From NCBI RefSeq assembly GCF_002797915.1, contig NZ_PGTY01000004.1, forward strand, positions 62,001 through 126,000: a DNA stretch of 64,000 nt, given 5' to 3'. Position numbers and translations under genes: made by a program. The notes under the pieces are model-generated. The model had not been told where the DNA came from. It was given only the letters and a program-made list of their open reading frames with translations, and did no database searches. The stretch comes from Yoonia maricola. Lineage in GTDB: Bacteria; Pseudomonadota; Alphaproteobacteria; Rhodobacterales; Rhodobacteraceae. Below, piece by piece: positions 24,477-31,189 of the stretch; within the stretch, counting starts at the first letter, position 1, and every line of letters starts with the position of its first letter.

Positions 24477-25997
24477 GTGCGCCAGGCAGTAAGATTTTTG
24501 GGGATCGCGGCGGTTTCGGCCACAGGCCTCGCTCATGCCGACCCCTATAGTGAACCGCATCTTGACGTCATCCCCCGCACCGCTGAGGAAGCCGCGCGTA
24601 TTGCGGCGGTCACAGCACCGCCGACCGATTTTTCCACCGCCAGCCAGTTTGAAGAACGCAGCGCCGGGGCTGCAACTGTGCGGGTCCGGGGCAATGCGGA
24701 TGCATTTTCGCAACCTTCTGGCAATATACCGTTTGAGGAAGAACTGACCTTCAAGGTTGGCAATGGCCTGTTTCGCAAGCTTTGGGTCTCGTCGCCGTCC
24801 TCTACACTAGCCTCTGACGGGTTGGGGCCACTGTTCAATGCCCGCTCTTGTCAGCGCTGCCACATCAAGGACGGGCGCGGCCATCCACCAGAGCATGGCG
24901 ACGACAATGCCATTTCGATGCTGATGCGTGTGTCGATCCCCGGTGGTTATGTTGAAAAAACGGCAGAGTTGGAAGCGTACCTCGCGACCTTGCCAGACCC
25001 CACCTACGGCACACAAATTCAGGATTTCGGTGTGCAGGGTTATCCCGCAGAAGCGCAGATTGATGTCACCTATACAGAAGAGGTGATCACCCTGTCGGAC
25101 GGTGAAACCGCATCGTTGCGCCGCCCTGCCTATACGTTGACCGACCTTAACTATGGCCCGCTGCATCCCGACATCATGCTCAGCCCACGCGTTGCACCAC
25201 AGATGATCGGGCTGGGTCTGCTCGAGGCGATCCCGGCGGCCGATATTCTTGCCAATGCAGACCCCGATGATGTGGATGGTGACGGTATTTCCGGTCGGCC
25301 CAATATCGTCTGGTCTACTGAATTTGACCAATACATGTTGGGCCGCTTTGGCCTGAAGGCAGGTAATCCGACAGTACGTCAGCAATCAGCCGATGCCTTT
25401 GCAGGGGATATCGGGATATCATCACCGCTCAACCCTAATGGCGCGGGCGAATGTACCGACCTGCAGGTTGATTGTCAGAATGCGATTCACGGTGATGGCG
25501 ATGACCGCGTGCATGAAATCGACGATGAAATCCTCGATCTGGTGACCTTCTACAGCCGTAACCTTGCCGTGCCCGCCCGCCGCGATGTGGATGACCCAAC
25601 CGTACTGCGCGGCAAAGAGGTGTTCCACGCGACCGGTTGCGCATCTTGCCACACACCCAGTTTTGTCACCCATCGCCTTGAAAACCAGCCCGCGCAAAGC
25701 TTTCAACTGATCTGGCCTTACACTGACTTGCTGCTGCATGACATGGGCGAAGGACTGGCTGATTTCCGTCCCGAGGCGCAGGCGAATGGCCATGAATGGC
25801 GCACTCCGCCGCTTTGGGGGATTGGGCTGACCGAACAGGTCAGTGGTCACACGTACTTCCTGCATGACGGGCGCGCGCGGTCCTTGTTGGAAGCGATCCT
25901 CTGGCATGGTGGTGAAGCGCAAAAGCAGCGTGACGCGGTCATCGATATGCCATCAGCGGACCGTGACGCATTAATCAAATTTGTGGAGTCCTTATGA
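24477..25997 (+). CDS. di-heme oxidoreductase (DUF1111 / thiol oxidoreductase-like)
   Basis: A 506-residue periplasmic c-type cytochrome. After a signal peptide (VRQAVRFLGIAAVSATGLAHA) come two heme-binding motifs, CQRCH in NARSCQRCHIKDGRG and CASCH in ATGCASCHTPSF, plus conserved DLNYGPLHPD, GLGLLEAIP and YFLHDGRARSLLEAILWHGGEA. The role is unknown, but the gene regularly accompanies imelysins, so a role in iron redox chemistry is plausible. I chose the GTG at 24477 because GAGAGG lies six bases upstream and the signal peptide follows; the frame is open 43 codons further without signal features. The stop overlaps the next start (ATGA). Confidence 0.87.
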   Translation: MRQAVRFLGIAAVSATGLAHADPYSEPHLDVIPRTAEEAARIAAVTAPPTDFSTASQFEERSAGAATVRVRGNADAFSQPSGNIPFEEELTFKVGNGLFRKLWVSSPSSTLASDGLGPLFNARSCQRCHIKDGRGHPPEHGDDNAISMLMRVSIPGGYVEKTAELEAYLATLPDPTYGTQIQDFGVQGYPAEAQIDVTYTEEVITLSDGETASLRRPAYTLTDLNYGPLHPDIMLSPRVAPQMIGLGLLEAIPAADILANADPDDVDGDGISGRPNIVWSTEFDQYMLGRFGLKAGNPTVRQQSADAFAGDIGISSPLNPNGAGECTDLQVDCQNAIHGDGDDRVHEIDDEILDLVTFYSRNLAVPARRDVDDPTVLRGKEVFHATGCASCHTPSFVTHRLENQPAQSFQLIWPYTDLLLHDMGEGLADFRPEAQANGHEWRTPPLWGIGLTEQVSGHTYFLHDGRARSLLEAILWHGGEAQKQRDAVIDMPSADRDALIKFVESL

Positions 25998-27001
25998 AAA
26001 ACCTCCTTGCGACCATTGCCCTGATGATCTGTCCCAGCTTGGCCGTCAGCCAAAGCATCGCCACAGATGTTGTTGAAAACCACATCCTGCCGCGTATCGC
26101 GACCTTGGCGGAAAGCGGACAAACCCTGTCCGAGGCTGCCACCGCCGATTGCACTGCAACATCTGAACCGTTGCGCGCGGCCTACGGCGATGCATTCGAT
26201 GCCTGGATTGCTGTCAGTCACCTGCGTTTTGGTCCCATTGAAACGGCAGAGCGCGGCTATGCGCTCGCTTTTTGGCCCGACAGTAGGGGGGCGACACCCA
26301 AAGCGCTGGCGACCCTGATCCGCGATGCGGACCCCATTGTCGAAACTGCGGAAGCCTACAGCGATATGTCGATTGCCGCGCGTGGTTTCTATGCGTTGGA
26401 ATTCCTGCTTTACGATCCGACCATCAGCACTGCAGGTGATGATGCGTACCGCTGCCAACTGGTGCAAACGGTCACCGCCGATATCGCCAATCTGACAGAA
26501 GACATCGCGACCGATTGGCAGGATAATTACGCGGCATTGCTGACAAACCCATCCCAAAACAGCCTGTACCGCACGGACGCTGAGGCCGCACAGGAACTGT
26601 TCAAAGCCTTGAACACGGGCCTGGAACTCACGTCAGATGCGCGTTTAGGGCGGCCTTTGGGCACCTTTGATCAGCCGCGTCCTACACGGGCCGAGGTCTG
26701 GCGCTCTGGCCGCTCTGCCCGGCATGTCGCGGTCGCATTGGACAGCCTGCGCGATCTGGCTACACGTCTCAGCCAAGGTGACCCGGCGCTTGTCAGCGAT
26801 GTAGATGCCGTCTTTGCGCGCGCCATTGGGCAGATCGAAGCGCTTGATGATCCAGTTTTTGCTGGTGTCGCCACCCCGACCGACCGGATCAAGGTTGAAG
26901 CTTTGCGAAGCCGGGTCGATGAAATCCGCGCCATTGCGGGCCTGCAGATCGGACTGCACCTTGGGGTGGAAGCAGGCTTTAATTCACTGGATGGTGATTA
27001 G
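25994..27001 (+). CDS. imelysin-like periplasmic protein, second copy
   Basis: A 335-residue protein with signal peptide MKNLLATIALMICPSLAVSQ. The imelysin fold is suggested by FDAWIAVSHLRFGPIET, ALAFWPDSRG and GFYALEFLLYDP. In the last, the position of the signature His in GxHxxE is Tyr, so the metal site differs from the first copy. It overlaps the di-heme oxidoreductase gene by four bases and is followed two bases later by the DUF1513 gene, so the three form one operon. Its job is probably linked to periplasmic iron handling. Confidence 0.83.
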   Translation: MKNLLATIALMICPSLAVSQSIATDVVENHILPRIATLAESGQTLSEAATADCTATSEPLRAAYGDAFDAWIAVSHLRFGPIETAERGYALAFWPDSRGATPKALATLIRDADPIVETAEAYSDMSIAARGFYALEFLLYDPTISTAGDDAYRCQLVQTVTADIANLTEDIATDWQDNYAALLTNPSQNSLYRTDAEAAQELFKALNTGLELTSDARLGRPLGTFDQPRPTRAEVWRSGRSARHVAVALDSLRDLATRLSQGDPALVSDVDAVFARAIGQIEALDDPVFAGVATPTDRIKVEALRSRVDEIRAIAGLQIGLHLGVEAGFNSLDGD

Positions 27002-27003
27002 AT

Positions 27004-28074
27004 ATGGCGAACCGGCGGCAATTCTTGACGGGGCTATTGGCCACAGGTTTGGCCCCTTTGCCCACATGGGCCGACGCCGGATCACCGGCCTATTTGTCTG
27101 CTGCCGCGCGCGCTGATGGTGCTTATGTCCTGTGTGGCATTGATGCGGCGCGCGCGATCCTGTTTCAAATCCCCTTGCCTGCCCGCGGACATGCGGCTGC
27201 CGCACATCCGACACGACCCCAAGCCGTCGCCTTTGCCCGCCGCCCTGGCACTTTTGCCTTGGTGATTGATTGCACCAGTGGTCAGACGTTGCATACGCTC
27301 ACAGCGGCCTCTGGACGCCATTTTTACGGTCATGGTGTATTCAGCGCGGACGGGTCCGTTCTGTACACTACCGAAAACGATTATGAGGCAGGTGAGGGGC
27401 GCATTGGCGTCTGGGACGTGACGGCAGGCTATACCCGTGTCGCTGAGTTCAGCAGCGGCGGTATCGGACCCCATGATATCAAACGGTTGCCCGGCAGTGA
27501 TGTGCTGGTTGTGGCCAATGGCGGGATCGACACGCATCCTGACAGCGGACGCACCAAACTGAACATCGCGACGATGGCCCCGAACCTCAGCTATATCGCA
27601 GAGGACAGGGTGGTTGAGACCGCAACGCTTGCCCCCGACCAGCATAAAAACTCCATCAGGCACTTGGCTGTCGCCCGCGATGGCACCGTTGCCTTTGGGA
27701 TGCAATGGCAGGGCGATACGTTGTCTCCGCCACTGGCGGGCCTGCATCAGCGTGCCAACGCAGTGCAGTTGCTGAAGGTTCCTGCAAATAATCTGCGTCA
27801 AATGCAAAGCTACGTCGGCAGCATCGCGTTTAGCGCAGATGAAGCCCAGGTGATCGCCACCTCGCCGCGCGGCGGGATGGTACAGCGTTATGATGCCCGC
27901 ACCGGGGCATTACAGGACAGCTTTGCCATTACAGACGCCAGCGGTGCTGCGCCGGCCCCAGATGGTGTGATGATTTCAACTGGAACCGGAATGCTGATGA
28001 CGCTGGGCGATGATGCGGTATCTGTGCAGACACCAGCCTTGCAATGGGACAATCATTTGGTGGCGCTGGGCTAG
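27004..28074 (+). CDS. DUF1513 family Tat-exported protein
   Basis: A 356-residue protein whose N-terminus NRRQFLTGLLATGLAPLPTWA is a clear Tat signal. The rest is built of beta-propeller-like repeats, with segments such as GHGVFSADGSVLYTTENDYEAGEGRIGVWD, IGPHDIKRLPGSDVLVVANGGIDTHP and SIAFSADEAQVIATSPRGG. DUF1513 proteins occur with imelysin and di-heme oxidoreductase genes, as here, but no activity is known to me. It starts two bases after the imelysin stop and ends the operon. Confidence 0.85.
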   Translation: MANRRQFLTGLLATGLAPLPTWADAGSPAYLSAAARADGAYVLCGIDAARAILFQIPLPARGHAAAAHPTRPQAVAFARRPGTFALVIDCTSGQTLHTLTAASGRHFYGHGVFSADGSVLYTTENDYEAGEGRIGVWDVTAGYTRVAEFSSGGIGPHDIKRLPGSDVLVVANGGIDTHPDSGRTKLNIATMAPNLSYIAEDRVVETATLAPDQHKNSIRHLAVARDGTVAFGMQWQGDTLSPPLAGLHQRANAVQLLKVPANNLRQMQSYVGSIAFSADEAQVIATSPRGGMVQRYDARTGALQDSFAITDASGAAPAPDGVMISTGTGMLMTLGDDAVSVQTPALQWDNHLVALG

Positions 28075-28176
28075 GGCCTTTGGAGGTCTCCGAACAATCA
28101 AAGAACACCCTGTTCCGACGGAAACCTGTTTGCGTGACGTTTCAACTCTAATGAAACCGAAGAAAAGGGAAAACAG

Positions 28177-28935
28177 ATGTCCAGTTTTCGACTTGCAGCG
28201 CTTCTGATTGTTATCAACGCGCCAGCCACCTTTGCGCACGACAATGCGAGCAATATGGAGGTGAGGGGTGATCTCACTTGCATCACTTCCAACGGTGCAC
28301 CTAATCACGAAATGGGTCAATTCCCCAATCCGGCCAATCCCAATGCATTCCAGGTACAGAATTTGGAATTCTGTTTTCCAACAACACCTCAGATGGCCGA
28401 TACGGTCACAGATAACCTGATGACCGTCGGTGTCTCAGTCACAGGCGTCCCAATCCGGCCTTATACGGCTGGATATTATGATCCGAACGGGCGCCGTGGA
28501 TTCAGCCATGATCCGGCAAGCGGTTGGCGCCAACAGGCAATGCATGACCCACGCAGTCTTGGCATGGATGATCAAAATGGCCATGTTGATCGGTCAGGCT
28601 TGTATCACTACCATAGCGTTTCCAACGATTTACTGGCGTCTCAGGGAGGCACGTTGATAGGATATGCTCCCGATGGGTTCGAGATATTATATAGCCCTAC
28701 AACGGCAACCTCTTCATGGCAGCTGAAGTCCGGCACACGCCCGACACCCCCCGGTGAGGCTTATGACGGCACCTTCGAAGAAGATTTTGAATATGTCGCC
28801 GGTAGCGGAACGCTTGACGCATGCAACGGTGCGCTTGTGAACGGCACTTACACTTATTTTGCTACGGATACGTACCCCTACTTCCCGCGTTGTTTCAAAG
28901 GGGTGGTGAACCAGCGATTTATGACGCGGAACTAG
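28177..28935 (+). CDS. YHYH domain-containing exported protein
   Basis: A 252-residue protein with a signal peptide (SSFRLAALLIVINAPATFA). The name-giving YHYH motif is seen in GLYHYHSVSND, together with GYYDPNGRRGFSHDP and GYAPDGFEI. The conserved histidines suggest metal binding in the periplasm or outside, but the function is unknown. It has a strong AAGGGA ribosome-binding site and its own leader of about 100 bases, so it is probably a separate unit. It is the last chromosomal gene before the integrated element. Confidence 0.8.
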   Translation: MSSFRLAALLIVINAPATFAHDNASNMEVRGDLTCITSNGAPNHEMGQFPNPANPNAFQVQNLEFCFPTTPQMADTVTDNLMTVGVSVTGVPIRPYTAGYYDPNGRRGFSHDPASGWRQQAMHDPRSLGMDDQNGHVDRSGLYHYHSVSNDLLASQGGTLIGYAPDGFEILYSPTTATSSWQLKSGTRPTPPGEAYDGTFEEDFEYVAGSGTLDACNGALVNGTYTYFATDTYPYFPRCFKGVVNQRFMTRN

Positions 28936-29018
28936 GGGCGTTTCGCTGGTGGTACTGAAAGTCCATCCGCCAGAACACATGGCAGATCGGATGAAATCAG
29001 CAATAATGTCTTGATAAA

Positions 29019-29034
29019 TGGTGCCCAGGAGAGG
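29019..29034 (-). other. att site candidate: 3' end of a tRNA-Leu gene
   Basis: Read on the minus strand, CCTCTCCTGGGCACCA equals the end of the T-arm, the acceptor strand and CCA of the tRNA-Leu type whose acceptor stem is GCCCAGG/CCTGGGC (from memory of alphaproteobacterial tRNA-Leu). The rest of the tRNA is absent to the right. This is what the end distal to the intact tRNA looks like after integration into a tRNA 3' end. The same stretch also forms a TGGTGCC/GGCACCA hairpin at 29019-29039. Confidence 0.65.
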
Positions 29035-29150
29035 CACCAAATACATGTTCCACCCAGTTCCACTTTGTTCCGCAATTGCCCGTGTTAGCCATAAAAACAT
29101 AGTCTTTGATCTTGTTGTTCGTTTCACTATGCATCACAGTATGCCAATTC

Positions 29151-29182
29151 ATTCCCCAGAAATTGGGGAATATTTGGGGAAT
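29151..29182. promoter_or_regulatory. candidate integrase operator, three TGGGGAAT boxes
   Basis: ATTCCCCA at 29151-29158 and TGGGGAAT at 29164-29171 form a perfect 8-base inverted repeat with a 5-base centre, and a third direct copy lies at 29175-29182 over the integrase start codon. The placement suggests autoregulation of int or binding of an excisionase such as the AlpA-like protein. This is inference. Confidence 0.4.
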
Positions 29183-30437
29183 GAATTGGATGGCAAAGCT
29201 GGCACCAAACATTCTAAAGACTGCGACCACCGGAAAGTATGCCGATGGTGGAGGTCTTTACCTGCTCGTCACAGGACGAGATGCAAAAGGACACGCAAAA
29301 GGCAGTTGGATATTCCGCTACACTTTTTTGAAGCAACGGTACGAACTGGGACTTGGATCGGTCCAGTCGTACACACTTGCACAGGCAAGAATAGAGCGAG
29401 ATCGATGGCGTGATTTGATGACCGACAAGCGTAACCCGGTCAATCCCATAGATGAGAAGCGGCGCTTGGAATGTGAGGCGCAAGATGCACAAAAAGCGCT
29501 GACATTGACGGAGGTCGCTCCGATGGCATTTGACGCACTGAAGGGAAGTCTCAAGGACGACGGTAGGGCTGGCCGTTGGTACTCGCCTCTGCGTCTATAT
29601 GTCTTACCGTTGATCGGCGACCTCAAGATCGAAGACATCCATCAACGCGATATCGTGAAGACACTGACGCCAATTTGGAAGACCAAAGCTCCGACTGCAC
29701 AGAAAGCACTCAATCGATTGGGTGCGGTCATGAAACATGGCGCCGCTATGGGATTGGACGTCAACCTGAACGCCGTTCTGAACGCTAAGCAACTTTTGGG
29801 TCACACAGGGCATAAGGTCCGCAATCATCCTGCCCTATCATGGCAAGATATACCGCGATTATACCAATCGCTGAATGCGGACCGGACAGTCGAGCGTGCT
29901 TTGATGCTTTACATTCTTACCGGAGGCGGAACGCGCCTAAAGCCGCTTCGGCTTGCCAGAACAGATCAATTCTCGGAGGGCATTTGGACAGTGGCAGGAG
30001 AGGCACTGAAGGGACGCAAAGGGCAGGAAGCCGATTTTCGGGTGCCGGTCACGGCTGAGATGCAGGCAATTTATGATCGCTCCCTTACCGAAACAGGTGC
30101 CGGGTATCTATTCCCGTCTCCTTACTCCAGAGAAAACCGCCAAAGGGCCGTGAGTGATCAAGCCATCGAAAATGTTATGCGCAGCCGTGAAGTTGAATGG
30201 GAGTGGCCCGAACCGTATAGACCGCACGGCATCCGTGCGACCTTCCGTTCATGGGTGTCAGAAATCAATCCCAGCCTTTATGCGGTTGCAGAGACGGCTT
30301 TGGCACACAAGGTAGGCGGAGTTATCGAACGCAGCTACGACCGCAACGATTTCCTCGAGCAACGGCGCGCGTTGATGGAACAATGGGCTGATCATCTGAC
30401 CGGTAGAAGAGATAACCTCGTGCAGTTGGCGAGGTGA
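29181..30437 (+). CDS. tyrosine recombinase/integrase (P4 / DUF4102 type)
   Basis: A 418-residue integrase. The N-terminal DUF4102 arm-binding domain is recognised by TATTGKYADGGGLYLLV and GSWIFRYTFLKQRYELGLGS. The catalytic domain has an Arg in LTGGGTRLKPLRL, HGIRATFRSW (H-x-x-R), ALAHKVGG (second His) and the nucleophile Tyr in ERSYDRNDFLEQRR. All are present, so it should be functional. This family inserts into tRNA 3' ends, which agrees with the att remnant upstream. I took the ATG at 29181; the frame is open 25 codons further but that part is hydrophobic and unrelated to the family. Confidence 0.92.
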   Translation: MNWMAKLAPNILKTATTGKYADGGGLYLLVTGRDAKGHAKGSWIFRYTFLKQRYELGLGSVQSYTLAQARIERDRWRDLMTDKRNPVNPIDEKRRLECEAQDAQKALTLTEVAPMAFDALKGSLKDDGRAGRWYSPLRLYVLPLIGDLKIEDIHQRDIVKTLTPIWKTKAPTAQKALNRLGAVMKHGAAMGLDVNLNAVLNAKQLLGHTGHKVRNHPALSWQDIPRLYQSLNADRTVERALMLYILTGGGTRLKPLRLARTDQFSEGIWTVAGEALKGRKGQEADFRVPVTAEMQAIYDRSLTETGAGYLFPSPYSRENRQRAVSDQAIENVMRSREVEWEWPEPYRPHGIRATFRSWVSEINPSLYAVAETALAHKVGGVIERSYDRNDFLEQRRALMEQWADHLTGRRDNLVQLAR

Positions 30438-30458
30438 TGACAATCCAAACACTGCCCC

Positions 30459-30689
30459 TTACCCGTCCTTCTGATCCGCCTTAAACGCCCCTTTCCCCCT
30501 CTCGGCCCAGACCTCCCGCGCATGTGCGCTTTGTTCACTTTCGAGCTTTGCTGCCATCCAGAGCAGCGCACCGTAGATCAGCGCGCGGTCATCGCCGGTG
30601 ATCTCCACAATCCCTGCTTTGACGACCAGTCCACCTAATTCGATCAGATGCCGGGTGCGTTTGCGGCGAGCGACCTGCCAGCTGCGCAT
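30459..30689 (-). CDS. traD: TraD-like conjugal transfer protein
   Basis: About 76 residues. The KRTRHLIELGGLVVKAGI stretch is typical of the short TraD proteins encoded beside traC on Ti-like plasmids, followed by ITGDDRALIYGALLWMAAKL. It is thought to assist relaxosome assembly. I placed the start at the ATG of 30689, one base after the traC stop; the frame is open for 26 codons upstream, but that would overlap traC and exceed the usual length. Confidence 0.75.
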   Translation of the reverse strand: MRSWQVARRKRTRHLIELGGLVVKAGIVEITGDDRALIYGALLWMAAKLESEQSAHAREVWAERGKGAFKADQKDG

Positions 30690-30690
30690 A

Positions 30691-31017
30691 TCATGCCGCG
30701 CCTGGGTGACCTGATGCCGATGGCGTGCCGCCAGATTGCGCCGCAGCGCTTTTCGCGTCGCGGTCAATCGCTTTTGCAGGTTTCCGCGACCGTCCTTGAA
30801 AGAACGCAGCCCCGCGTTTTGACCACGCCTCCCTTTTTGCAGTATCCGTTGTCTCGGCCAGCACGATCAACGCACCGACGAGTTCTTCGGCGCTGAACCC
30901 GTCCGCTCCGGTGGCAATAACGAGTTCGCCAAGCTGCTGCACCTTGCGGGTCTTCAGCTCTTTCGCCTTCAGCTCCAGCGCCTTCAATTCCGCGTCGTAG
31001 TCCCGTGGTTTGCGCAT
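30691..31017 (-). CDS. traC: TraC-like conjugal transfer / relaxosome protein
   Basis: About 108 residues, highly charged at the N-terminus (KPRDYDAELKALELKAKELKTRKVQQLGELVIATGAD), like TraC accessory proteins of the Agrobacterium Dtr region. It likely binds near oriT and helps the relaxase. The start at 31017 has GGAGG five bases upstream; an ATG four codons earlier is possible. It diverges from traA across the transfer origin, the same order as on pTi plasmids. Confidence 0.78.
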   Translation of the reverse strand: MRKPRDYDAELKALELKAKELKTRKVQQLGELVIATGADGFSAEELVGALIVLAETTDTAKREAWSKRGAAFFQGRSRKPAKAIDRDAKSAAAQSGGTPSASGHPGAA

Positions 31018-31131
31018 TGCATCCTCCATAACGTTTTGATGCAGAGAGGATAGCGGGGCATCTTGCAGAAGGCAGCAGAGTCGCCAGGACGGCTGGGGAC
31101 GCGCCGGTCCTTCCCGAGATTTTATTGAGGG

Positions 31132-31159
31132 AGGGCGCGCTTATACGTCGTTCCGACGT
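31132..31159. other. oriT: transfer origin (oriT) with pTi/RSF1010-like nic region
   Basis: AGGGCGCGCTTATACGTCG at 31132-31150 closely resembles the conserved nic region of RSF1010 and pTiC58 oriT (GGGCGCA-x-TTATACG). It is followed by the perfect inverted repeat ACGTCG-TTC-CGACGT at 31145-31159. The site sits in the traC-traA divergent intergenic region, exactly where Ti plasmids carry oriT. Confidence 0.8.
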
Positions 31160-31189
31160 GGGCGTTCTTGTGTAGATGATTGCGCCATC

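Noticed and set aside
29019..29039. Hairpin as terminator of the YHYH gene
   Set aside because: It has no T-tract, and its left arm and loop match a tRNA-Leu 3' end beside an integrase, so an att site is the better reading, although both roles are possible.
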